From Bordetella petrii (GTDB lineage: Bacteria > Pseudomonadota > Gammaproteobacteria > Burkholderiales > Burkholderiaceae_B), in NCBI RefSeq assembly GCF_017356245.1, contig NZ_JAFMZZ010000001.1:3400950-3408439 (forward strand): a DNA stretch of 7,490 nucleotides. Reading direction: 5' to 3'. Shown one piece after another: positions 1 to 6,378 of this stretch. The notes beneath the pieces were generated by a model. The model was not told where the DNA came from, did no database searches, and was given only the letters and a program-made list of their open reading frames with translations. Each line of letters opens with the position of its first letter. Within the stretch, counting starts at the first letter, position 1. Position numbers and translations under genes: made by a program.

Positions 1-627
1 CTGCGCCTGGATGGTCACGTCCAGCGCCGTGGTGGGCTCGTCGGCGATCAGCAGCTGCGGCTTGCATGACAGCGCCATGGCGATCATGACCCGCTGGCGC
101 ATGCCGCCCGACAACTGGTGCGGGTAGCGGTCCAGCACCTGGCGCGCTTCGGGAATGCGCACGCGGTCCAGCATGCGCAGCGCCTCGGCGCGCGCGCTGG
201 CGGCGTCCTTGCCCTGGTGCACCCGGATCGATTCGGCGATCTGGTCGCCGGCCGTGAACACCGGGTTCAGCGAAGTCATGGGCTCTTGAAAGATCATGGC
301 GATGTCGGCGCCGCGGATGCCGCGCATCGTGGCGCCCGGCGCGCGCGCCAGGTCGACGATGGCGCCGTTGCGCCGGCGCAGCAGCATGCTGCCCGAGGCG
401 ATCTTGCCGCCGCCGTGCTCCACCAGCCGCATCAGCGCCAGCGACGTGACCGACTTGCCGGAACCGGATTCGCCCACGATGGCCAGCGTTTCCCCCCGGT
501 CGACGTGGAACGACAGGTTGCGCACCGCATCCACCGTGCGTTCCGACGTGGCGAAACGCACGCTCAGGTCGTCGACCTGCACGACGCGATTGTCTGGCAG
601 CGCCAGGCTGCTTGCGCGCTCAACCAT
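1..627 (-). CDS. gsiA: Glutathione/peptide ABC importer ATP-binding protein GsiA (C-terminal part beyond window)
   Basis: ATPase subunit of a glutathione-type peptide importer; it would act on the cytoplasmic face of the inner membrane and power uptake from the periplasm. The visible 209 residues form one almost complete ABC domain: Walker A GESGSGKS (52-59), Q-loop in [11 protein letters not shown] (112-122, Q114), ABC signature LSGGMRQR (172-179), Walker B LLIADEP (192-198), and an ALD D-loop (201-203). The sequence through the MLLRRR stretch (81-86) and up to the window edge follows E. coli GsiA closely as I remember it. Full GsiA has two fused ABC domains (about 620 residues); only the first is visible, so a single-domain DppD-type protein is not excluded. 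The ATG at 627 is preceded by AGGGGATG on the minus strand. It lies 51 bases after iaaA on the same strand, matching the E. coli iaaA-gsiABCD order. The open frame runs off position 1. Confidence 0.92.
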   Translation of the reverse strand, partial: MVERASSLALPDNRVVQVDDLSVRFATSERTVDAVRNLSFHVDRGETLAIVGESGSGKSVTSLALMRLVEHGGGKIASGSMLLRRRNGAIVDLARAPGATMRGIRGADIAMIFQEPMTSLNPVFTAGDQIAESIRVHQGKDAASARAEALRMLDRVRIPEARQVLDRYPHQLSGGMRQRVMIAMALSCKPQLLIADEPTTALDVTIQAQ

Positions 628-678
628 ATTGCTTCATCCCCTGCAGGCTGCCATGCGGGCAGCGTATTGGCGCGGCGC

Positions 679-1659
679 TCATCGATAGATGGCCGCCACG
701 GGAGGCTCGCCCACGCGGGCATGGCCTCGGTACATTCCTTCCGTGTTGAACGGCAGGACCACATTGCCGTGGGTGTCGACGGCGATCAGGCCGCCCTTGC
801 CCTGGATGGCGGGCAAGGTGTCGAACACCACGCGGTCGGCGGCCGCCTGCAGCGAGGCGCCGCCGTATTCCATTTGCGCGGCCACGTCGTAGGCAGCCAC
901 CGCGCGGATGAACATTTCACCGGTGCCGGTGGTGGATACGGCGCAGCTGCGATTGCTGGCATAGCACCCGGCGCCGATCAACGGGGCATCGCCCACGCGG
1001 CCGACCTGCTTGTTGGTGATACCGCCCGTGGACGTGGCGGCCGCCACGTTGCCCTGCGCATCCACCGCCACCGCCCCCACGGTGCCGAACTTCTTGTCGG
1101 CATCCAGCGGATCGGCCGGCGCGGGCTGGCCGCGCGCCACCAGGGCCTGGCCGTCGTGGTCGAGCACCGCGGCGTCGGGGTTCTCGCGCTGCACGCGCAG
1201 CAGCTGTTCGCGCCGCGCGTCGGTCGAGAAGTACGACGGGTCGACCAGTTCCAGGCCTTGCGCGCGGGCGAAATCCTCGGCGCCCGGGCCCACGAAAAAT
1301 ACGTGCTTGCTGTGTTCCATGACGGCGCGCGCGGCCAGCACCGGGTTGCGCACGCAGGTCACGTTGGCGATGGCGCCGCAGCGCAGGGTGGCGCCGTCCA
1401 TGATGGACGCATCGAGTTCGTGCGTGCCCGCGCTGGTGAACACCGCGCCGTGGCCGGCGTTGAACAGCGGGCAGTCTTCCAGGCGGCGCACCGCCTCGGT
1501 CACCGCGTCCAGCGCGCTGCCGCCGGCAGCCAGCACCGCCTGGCCGGCCGCCAGGATGCCGTTCAGGGTCGCCAGGTATTCCTGCTCTTTCTCGGGGGAC
1601 ATCGCGGCGCGCGACATGGCGCCTGCGCCCCCGTGGATGGCGATAACCGGCTGAATCAT
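679..1659 (-). CDS. iaaA: Isoaspartyl peptidase / L-asparaginase (plant-type, Ntn-hydrolase)
   Basis: A 326-residue type 2 (plant-type) asparaginase that hydrolyses beta-aspartyl dipeptides and, more weakly, asparagine. The precursor cleaves itself into alpha and beta subunits. The cleavage site is clear: KKFGTVGAV, with Thr193 as the predicted new N-terminal nucleophile. Other active-site residues align with E. coli EcAIII at a constant offset of 14: Thr211 (in TSTGGITNK), Arg221 and Asp224 (RVGD, substrate carboxylate and amine), and Thr244 (TTGTGE). The N-terminus has the family motif AIHGGAGA. All key residues are present, so it should be active. The start at 1659 is fixed by this N-terminal motif and by AGGAGCAGGAAAAAG just upstream. 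The ATG overlaps the TGA of the regulator gene (ATGA, 1656-1659), implying translational coupling. Its position before gsiA suggests it processes imported or internally generated peptides. The open frame continues upstream of this start, but only as part of a frame shadowing the regulator. Confidence 0.95.
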   Translation of the reverse strand: MIQPVIAIHGGAGAMSRAAMSPEKEQEYLATLNGILAAGQAVLAAGGSALDAVTEAVRRLEDCPLFNAGHGAVFTSAGTHELDASIMDGATLRCGAIANVTCVRNPVLAARAVMEHSKHVFFVGPGAEDFARAQGLELVDPSYFSTDARREQLLRVQRENPDAAVLDHDGQALVARGQPAPADPLDADKKFGTVGAVAVDAQGNVAAATSTGGITNKQVGRVGDAPLIGAGCYASNRSCAVSTTGTGEMFIRAVAAYDVAAQMEYGGASLQAAADRVVFDTLPAIQGKGGLIAVDTHGNVVLPFNTEGMYRGHARVGEPPVAAIYR

Positions 1660-2537
1660 CTTTTTCCTGCTCCTGCACCATGGAAAAGCCACGGCATGAC
1701 GGATTGGGTCACGCCGGCCGCGGCCTGGATTGAATTCTTGGCCCGATGGGCCACCGCCGCTCCCAGCCCTTCCACCAGCCCCAGGGCGGCCGTCTCGGAG
1801 TTGGACGACAGCTGGCGCGACGTGTGGGCATACAGCGCCACCGTAGCCACGGGCGCCAGCGGCGAAGTAGGTTTGTCGGTCAGCACCAGCACGGGCACAC
1901 CGGCCTGCTGCGCCGCCCGGCCCAGCGTGACCGTGTCGGCCAGGTAGCGCGGAAAGCCGATGGCGATGATCAGGTCGCGCTCGGTCATGCGGGCCAGCTG
2001 GCGGGCCGCGTGCGACACCCCGCCCGGGCCGGCCAGCGAATCGCAGGCGTGCAGGTGCATGCACAGGCTGCGCTGCAGCAGCCCGGCCAGGAAGCCGCTG
2101 GCGCCGAACCCGATGATGAAGACCCGCTCGGCCGCCAGCACGATGTCGACGGCCCGCTGGCAGGCATCGGCATCCAGGGCCTGCAGCGTGCGCTGGGCGT
2201 TGCGGATGTCTTCTTCCAGCGTGGCGGCCATGACTTGCGCGGCCGTGGCGGAATGCGCCAGTTCGACGCGCAGCTTTTCCACCGGCTCGAGCGCCGACTC
2301 GAACCCGCGCGCCAGTTCGGCGCGGAACTGCGGGTAGCCCGGCAGGTCGAGCGCGCGGGCAAAGCGGTTGGCCGAGGCCACCGACACGCCCACGGCGGCG
2401 GCGAACTCGTCGATGGTCATGGTGGCCACGCGGAACTGGTGGGCCAGCACATATTCCGCCATGCGGTGCTGGGCGCGGCTGAGGCTGGGCTGCGCACGGG
2501 CGATCCGGGCGGCGACGGACGGACTGGCCTGGGTCAT
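1656..2537 (-). CDS. MurR/RpiR-family transcriptional regulator (HTH + SIS domains)
   Basis: A 293-residue DNA-binding regulator with the standard RpiR layout. The N-terminal helix-turn-helix covers about residues 5-80; its recognition portion is TIDEFAAAVGVSVASANRFA (41-60), followed by the characteristic LGYPQFR-like segment (LPGYPQFRAEL, 65-75). The C-terminal SIS sugar-isomerase-like domain covers about 130-265, with the ligand-loop motif GFGASGFLA (143-151) and a second conserved stretch at IIAIGFPRYLADT (190-202). SIS domains usually bind phosphosugars, which is unexpected for a gene leading a peptide operon, so the ligand is unknown. It is the first gene of the operon and overlaps iaaA by four bases. 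No good Shine-Dalgarno is seen before the ATG at 2537, and no in-frame alternative start was found just upstream; the complete HTH supports this start. A palindrome 41 bases upstream suggests autoregulation. Confidence 0.9.
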   Translation of the reverse strand: MTQASPSVAARIARAQPSLSRAQHRMAEYVLAHQFRVATMTIDEFAAAVGVSVASANRFARALDLPGYPQFRAELARGFESALEPVEKLRVELAHSATAAQVMAATLEEDIRNAQRTLQALDADACQRAVDIVLAAERVFIIGFGASGFLAGLLQRSLCMHLHACDSLAGPGGVSHAARQLARMTERDLIIAIGFPRYLADTVTLGRAAQQAGVPVLVLTDKPTSPLAPVATVALYAHTSRQLSSNSETAALGLVEGLGAAVAHRAKNSIQAAAGVTQSVMPWLFHGAGAGKR

Positions 2538-2577
2538 GGGTGGATGGGCTGCTGCAAGGCCGGTGGTCCGGCACGAA

Positions 2578-2593
2578 TGTAAATTTGTTTACA
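2578..2593. promoter_or_regulatory. Palindromic candidate operator upstream of the RpiR-type regulator
   Basis: TGTAAATTTGTTTACA has perfect 6-base arms (TGTAAA and TTTACA) around a 4-base centre. It sits in an AT-rich island in otherwise very GC-rich DNA, 41 bases before the regulator start. Some RpiR-family proteins (for example HexR) bind palindromes of the TGTA...TACA form, so this is a plausible binding site for the adjacent regulator. The palindrome is directly visible; its role is inferred. Confidence 0.6.
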
Positions 2594-2598
2594 CAGTA

Positions 2599-2627
2599 AT
2601 TTTAGATAAGAAAATTGATTTTCATAC
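2599..2627 (-). promoter_or_regulatory. Possible sigma-70 promoter for the regulator-iaaA-gsiA operon
   Basis: Reading the minus strand, TAAAAT (2604 to 2599) is a reasonable -10 box. The hexamer at 17-base spacing (2627 to 2622, GTATGA) is a poor -35. If the -10 is right, transcription would begin near 2592, inside the TGTAAA/TTTACA palindrome, so that a bound repressor would block initiation. This is a weak call resting mainly on the AT-richness of 2576-2635 and the location. Confidence 0.35.
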
Positions 2628-2658
2628 TCCGGGATTACCCTCGCCGCGCCGGGCCATG

Positions 2659-2683
2659 AAAAAACCCTGCCGAAGCAGGGTTT
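2659..2683 (-). terminator. Intrinsic terminator after scoB
   Basis: A perfect 9-base-pair stem, AAACCCTGC (2662-2670) and GCAGGGTTT (2675-2683), closes a 4-base loop. Read on the minus strand, the stem runs into an unbroken run of six T (2664 to 2659). It begins 23 bases after the scoB stop codon and separates the scoAB unit from the regulator promoter region. On the plus strand the T-rich tail is shorter and broken, and there is no plus-strand gene to terminate. Confidence 0.93.
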
Positions 2684-2706
2684 CTTGTGCCGACGCAGGC
2701 CCGCGG

Positions 2707-3357
2707 CTACACGCCGGAGACATCCAGCCTGGCCTGGGTCTTGGCCTTGATTTCATCGACCGTGACGCCGGGAGCCAGTTCGCGCAGCTTCAGGCCGCCT
2801 TCGGCGACTTCCAGCACGCCCAGGTCGGTGATGATCAGGTCGACCACGCCCACGCCGGTCAGGGGCAGCGTGCACTGCGGCAGCAGCTTGATGTCTTCGG
2901 TGCCGTCTTTCTTCTTGGCCACGTGCTCCATCAGCACCACCACCTTGCCCACGCCCGCCACCAGGTCCATGGCGCCGCCCATGCCCTTGATCATCTTGCC
3001 GGGGATCATCCAGTTGGCCAGGTCGCCGGTTTCGGACACCTGCATGGCGCCCAGGATCGCCAGGTTGATCTTGCCGCCCCGGATCATCGCGAACGAATCG
3101 GCCGAAGAAAAGATGGACGAACCGGGCAGCGTGGTAACCGTCTGCTTGCCGGCGTTGATCAGGTCGGCGTCGACCTGGTCTTCGGTGGGGAACGGGCCGA
3201 TGCCCAGCAGGCCGTTTTCGGATTGCAGCCACACTTCGATACCGGCGGGCACGTGGTTGGCCACCAGGGTGGGCAAGCCGATGCCCAGGTTCACGTAGAA
3301 GCCGTCTTGCAGCTCGCGCGCGGCGCGCGCGGCCATTTCATCGCGGGACCATGCCAT
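2707..3357 (-). CDS. scoB: 3-oxoacid CoA-transferase, subunit B
   Basis: The beta subunit (216 residues) of a family I CoA-transferase, which moves CoA from succinyl-CoA to acetoacetate or similar 3-oxoacids. It carries the catalytic glutamate in the SENG motif (Glu47 in [11 protein letters not shown]), which forms the glutamyl-CoA thioester intermediate. The glycine-rich motif NLGIGLPT (23-30) and the GGAMDLV segment (126-132) are also typical. The length is normal. A consensus AAGGAGA overlaps the TAA of scoA and sits about 8 bases before the ATG, so translation is probably coupled. Substrate preference cannot be read directly: 3-oxoadipate CoA-transferases (PcaJ/CatJ) are close relatives, but no aromatic-degradation genes are in view. 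The downstream terminator shows it is the last gene of its unit. Confidence 0.93.
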   Translation of the reverse strand: MAWSRDEMAARAARELQDGFYVNLGIGLPTLVANHVPAGIEVWLQSENGLLGIGPFPTEDQVDADLINAGKQTVTTLPGSSIFSSADSFAMIRGGKINLAILGAMQVSETGDLANWMIPGKMIKGMGGAMDLVAGVGKVVVLMEHVAKKKDGTEDIKLLPQCTLPLTGVGVVDLIITDLGVLEVAEGGLKLRELAPGVTVDEIKAKTQARLDVSGV

Positions 3358-3369
3358 GTCGTGTTCTCC

Positions 3370-4068
3370 TTAGGCCGGGCGGGTGGTGCGTTGTTCGATG
3401 CGCTTTTCCGGCTGTGCGTTCAGCACGATGCGGTGCGCGTAGATACCGGGCAGGTGGATCTGGTCGGGATCGAGCGACCCCGTGTCGACGATTTTCTCGA
3501 CTTCCACCACGGTGATCTTGCCGGCCATGGCCACGTTGGGATTGAAATTGCGCGCGGTCTTGCGGAACACCAGATTGCCGCTGCGATCGGCGATATACGC
3601 CTTGACCAGCGACACGTCGGGCACCAGCGAACGTTCCATGACGTACTGATGGCCGTCGAATTCGCGCAGCTCTTTGCCGTCGGCCACGATAGTGCCCACG
3701 CCGGTGCGCGTGAAGAACGCCGGGATGCCCGCCCCGCCGGCGCGCAGCTTTTCCGCCAGCGTGCCCTGCGGCGTGAATTCGAGCTCGAGTTCGCCGGCCA
3801 GGTATTGCCGTTCGAACTCTTTGTTTTCGCCCACGTACGAGGCGATCATCTTGCGGATCTGGCGGGTATTGAGCAACTGGCCCAACCCGAAGCCATCCAC
3901 CCCCGCGTTGTTGCTGATGCATGTCAGGTTCTTGACGCCGGAATCGCGCAGGGCGGCGATCAGCGCCTCGGGGATGCCGCAAAGGCCGAAACCGCCCACG
4001 GCGATCATCTGGCCGTCTTCGACGATGCCTGCCAGCGCCTCGGCGGCGCTTGCATAAACTTTGTCCAT
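3370..4068 (-). CDS. scoA: 3-oxoacid CoA-transferase, subunit A
   Basis: The alpha subunit (232 residues) of the same family I CoA-transferase; it pairs with ScoB, whose gene begins 12 bases downstream. The family signature is near the N-terminus: MIAVGGFGLCGIPEALI (21-37), with the oxyanion-hole GGFG/GxPE residues. Further conserved blocks are SNNAG (52-56), TPQGTLAEKLRAGGAGIPAF (99-118) and FNPNVAMAG (174-182). Nothing is truncated. AGGAG (4077-4081 read on minus) lies eight bases before the ATG at 4068. The 72-base gap to the thioesterase upstream shows no convincing terminator, so co-transcription with it is possible. The likely role is activation or use of acetoacetate and other short 3-oxoacids, feeding acetyl-CoA. 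Confidence 0.93.
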   Translation of the reverse strand: MDKVYASAAEALAGIVEDGQMIAVGGFGLCGIPEALIAALRDSGVKNLTCISNNAGVDGFGLGQLLNTRQIRKMIASYVGENKEFERQYLAGELELEFTPQGTLAEKLRAGGAGIPAFFTRTGVGTIVADGKELREFDGHQYVMERSLVPDVSLVKAYIADRSGNLVFRKTARNFNPNVAMAGKITVVEVEKIVDTGSLDPDQIHLPGIYAHRIVLNAQPEKRIEQRTTRPA

Positions 4069-4140
4069 CTGTCCAGCTCCTAAGGTTCGAATTTGGATAG
4101 GCGCGGCTGCATGCGGGTGGCGCGCCCCGTTCGTTTTTAT

Positions 4141-4614
4141 TTAATTTGAGCCGATTTTAACGGCTTGCGCGGCGGACACGCACTGCCGCCCCAGTTGTTC
4201 GAGTACGCCGGGCGGCCAGGGCTGCGAGCGGTTGGCCGCGTAATCCATCCAGACCAGCACGGTGCGCCCGCGCGCATACGGGCCGGAATCGTCGCCCACC
4301 TTGTCGAGCAGCACTTCGGTTTCCAGGCTGGAGCGGCCGATCCGGGTGACCCGGTGCGTGACCCGCACGTCGGCCGGATAGATGAACGACCGCAGGAAGT
4401 CGCACGAGGCGTGCGCCAGGATGAAGCCCTGCCCCGGCGGCGGCGACCAGTCCGGGCCGCGCAGCATCTGTATGCGGGCCTCTTCCATCATGCGGAAGTA
4501 CACGGTGTTGTTCATATGGTTGAAGGCGTCGGCATCGCCCCAGCGCATGGGCACGTCGGCCTGATGCCAATCGCCGACTTCGAGAACGCGGACGGGTTTC
4601 TGATCCCAGGTCAA
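4141..4614 (-). CDS. Acyl-CoA thioesterase, 4HBT hotdog-fold family (TTG start)
   Basis: A 157-residue hotdog-fold protein of the 4-hydroxybenzoyl-CoA thioesterase type, expected to hydrolyse an acyl-CoA to free acid and CoA in the cytoplasm. The diagnostic segment is MRWGDADAFNHMNNTVYFRM (23-42 from the TTG), with the catalytic-type Asp and the HMNN motif, then EEAR on the next helix. Later strands (FILAHASCDFLRSF; RSSLETEVLL) also match the fold. I choose the TTG at 4614 because CAGGAG lies exactly six bases upstream, and because the 28 extra residues from the ATG at 4698 look unlike the family and would occupy the divergent promoter region. The substrate cannot be told from sequence; the neighbours (CoA-transferase, ETF-QO) suggest fatty or short-chain acyl-CoA metabolism. 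No intrinsic terminator follows it. Confidence 0.85.
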   Translation of the reverse strand: MTWDQKPVRVLEVGDWHQADVPMRWGDADAFNHMNNTVYFRMMEEARIQMLRGPDWSPPPGQGFILAHASCDFLRSFIYPADVRVTHRVTRIGRSSLETEVLLDKVGDDSGPYARGRTVLVWMDYAANRSQPWPPGVLEQLGRQCVSAAQAVKIGSN

Positions 4615-4620
4615 CGGGAG

Positions 4621-4626
4621 CTCCTG
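4621..4626 (-). promoter_or_regulatory. Ribosome binding site deciding the thioesterase TTG start
   Basis: On the minus strand CAGGAG is followed by a six-base spacer and then TTG at 4614. This is ideal Shine-Dalgarno spacing and is the main reason to prefer the TTG over the upstream in-frame ATG at 4698. Confidence 0.7.
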
Positions 4627-4667
4627 ACAGTGAACGGGGCGCCGGGGCACGAGCCGGCCGGCTGCAA

Positions 4668-4683
4668 TACAATCGCCGATAAT
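4668..4683 (+). promoter_or_regulatory. Possible promoter region for ETF-QO in the divergent intergenic gap
   Basis: The 111-base gap between the divergent thioesterase and ETF-QO genes holds the only AT-rich stretch nearby. TACAAT (4668-4673) and GATAAT (4678-4683) are plausible -10 boxes for the plus strand, but no convincing -35 hexamer is seen at the right spacing. The gap must also hold the thioesterase promoter. This is a weak call. Confidence 0.3.
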
Positions 4684-4725
4684 ACTTCCTTGCATCACCA
4701 GAAGGCACTAGAGGGGATAGGTGTA

Positions 4726-6372
4726 ATGTCCGAACGCGAGTCAATGGAATATGACGTGGTGGTTGTCGGCGGCGGGCCGGCCGGCCTGGCCGCCGCGTTG
4801 CGCCTGAAGCAGCTGGCCACCGAGCAAAACCGCGAACTGAGCGTGTGCGTGCTCGAAAAAGGCGCCGAACTCGGCGCCCACATCCTGTCCGGCGCAGTCA
4901 TGGACCCGCTGGCGCTCACCGAGCTCATCCCCGACTGGAAAGACAAGGGCGCGCCGCTGAACGTGCCGGTCACCCAGGACCAATTCCTGTTCCTGACCCG
5001 CACGGGCGCGCGCAAGACGCCCAACTGGATGCTGCCGGCCTGTTTCCAGAACCACGGCAACTACATCGTGCGCCTGGGCGACGTGGTGAAATGGATGGGC
5101 GAGCAGGCCGAGGCGGCCGGCGTCGAGATCTTCCCCGGCTTTGCCGCGGCCGAAGTGCTGTACGACGACAACGGCGCCGTGCGCGGCGTGGCCACCGGCG
5201 ATATGGGCGTGGCGCGCGACGGCTCGCACACCGACCACTACCAGCCCGGCATGGAACTGCTGGCACGCTACACGATCTTCGCCGAAGGCTCGCGCGGGCA
5301 GCTGGGCCGCCAGCTCATCGAACGCTACAAGCTCGACGACGGCCGCGATCCCCAGGCCTATGGCATCGGCCTGAAAGAAATGTGGGAAGTCGATCCGGCC
5401 CAGGCCCGGCCCGGCCTGGTCATGCATACGGCCGGCTGGCCGCTCGATGCCGACACCTATGGCGGCTCGTTCCTGTACCACCTGGACAACAACCTGGTGG
5501 CGGTCGGCATGGTGGTGGGCCTGGACTACGCCAACCCCTGGCTCTCGCCGTTCGAAGAATTCCAGCGCTACAAAACCCATCCGGCCATCCGCGGCATCTT
5601 CGAGGGCGGCAAGCGCATTGCCTACGGCGCGCGCGCCATCACGGCCGGCGGGCTGCTGTCGCTGCCCAAGCTCACCTTCCCGGGCGGCGCGCTGGTCGGC
5701 TGCGAAGCCGGCTTCCTGAACGCGTCGCGCATCAAGGGCAGCCATGCCGCCATCAAGACCGGCATGCTGGCCGCCGAGGCCGCGTTCGACGCCGTGGCGG
5801 CCGACCGCCGGCAAGACGAACTCTCGGCCTACCCGGCCGCGTTCGAGGCATCGTGGCTGCGCACCGAGCTGAACAAGGCGCGCAATTTCAAGCAGTGGTT
5901 CAAGAAAGGCCAGACCATCGCCACCCTGATGACCGGCATCGAACAGCTGGTGCTCAAGGGCAATATCCCCTGGACGCTCCATCGCACCAAGCCCGACCAC
6001 GCCTGCCTGCAGCCGGCCTCGGAATGCGCGCGCATCGACTACCCGAAGCCCGATGGCAAGCTGACCTTCGACAGGCTCAGCTCGGTGTTCATCTCGAACA
6101 CCAACCACGACGAAAACGAGCCGGTCCATCTCACCCTCAAAGACCCCACCGTGCCGGTGGCGGTGAACCTGGCCAAGTATGGCGGCCCCGAGGCTCGCTA
6201 CTGTCCGGCCGGCGTGTATGAGTTCGTCAAAGACGACCACGGCGACGACCGCCTGCAGATCAATGCGCAGAACTGCGTGCACTGCAAAACCTGCGACATC
6301 AAAGACCCCACCCAGAACATCGTGTGGGTGGCCCCGCAGGGCGGCGAAGGCCCCGTCTACAGCGGCATGTAG
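4726..6372 (+). CDS. Electron transfer flavoprotein:ubiquinone oxidoreductase (ETF-QO / ETF dehydrogenase)
   Basis: A 548-residue enzyme, normal for bacterial ETF-QO, that takes electrons from reduced ETF (loaded by acyl-CoA and other dehydrogenases) and passes them to ubiquinone at the inner membrane. The N-terminal Rossmann FAD site is VVVVGGGPAGLAAA (11-24), with the ribose-binding acid at Glu44 (VLEKG) and the typical GAHILSGAV (50-58). The middle region carries GGLLSLPKLTFPGG and GCEAGFLNASRIKGSHAA, matching the quinone and FAD-binding parts of the family. The C-terminus has the 4Fe-4S cluster ligands Cys493 (in CPAGVYEF) and Cys517, Cys520, Cys523 (NCVHCKTCDIKDPTQNI). All cofactor residues are intact. 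The ATG at 4726 follows GAGGGG with a nine-base gap; a second in-frame ATG at 4744 is less well placed. ETF subunits are not in the window. Confidence 0.97.
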   Translation: MSERESMEYDVVVVGGGPAGLAAALRLKQLATEQNRELSVCVLEKGAELGAHILSGAVMDPLALTELIPDWKDKGAPLNVPVTQDQFLFLTRTGARKTPNWMLPACFQNHGNYIVRLGDVVKWMGEQAEAAGVEIFPGFAAAEVLYDDNGAVRGVATGDMGVARDGSHTDHYQPGMELLARYTIFAEGSRGQLGRQLIERYKLDDGRDPQAYGIGLKEMWEVDPAQARPGLVMHTAGWPLDADTYGGSFLYHLDNNLVAVGMVVGLDYANPWLSPFEEFQRYKTHPAIRGIFEGGKRIAYGARAITAGGLLSLPKLTFPGGALVGCEAGFLNASRIKGSHAAIKTGMLAAEAAFDAVAADRRQDELSAYPAAFEASWLRTELNKARNFKQWFKKGQTIATLMTGIEQLVLKGNIPWTLHRTKPDHACLQPASECARIDYPKPDGKLTFDRLSSVFISNTNHDENEPVHLTLKDPTVPVAVNLAKYGGPEARYCPAGVYEFVKDDHGDDRLQINAQNCVHCKTCDIKDPTQNIVWVAPQGGEGPVYSGM

Positions 6373-6378
6373 GCCGGC

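Noticed and set aside
118..1947. Long plus-strand open frame (609 codons)
   Set aside because: Lies opposite gsiA, iaaA and the regulator, all with clear motifs; the translation is rich in His, Arg, Ala and Gly with no domain, typical of antisense frames in GC-rich DNA.
2368..4083. Long plus-strand open frame (571 codons)
   Set aside because: Antisense to the regulator start, scoB and scoA and crosses the terminator; no domain features.
4108..4140. GC-rich inverted repeat followed by a T-run on the plus strand, terminator-like
   Set aside because: No plus-strand gene lies upstream to be terminated; genes on both sides are on the minus strand, where the stem is not followed by T residues.
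4148..4166. Short inverted repeat at the end of the thioesterase gene
   Set aside because: Only about five base pairs with an AT loop, and on the minus strand it is followed by A-rich rather than T-rich sequence.
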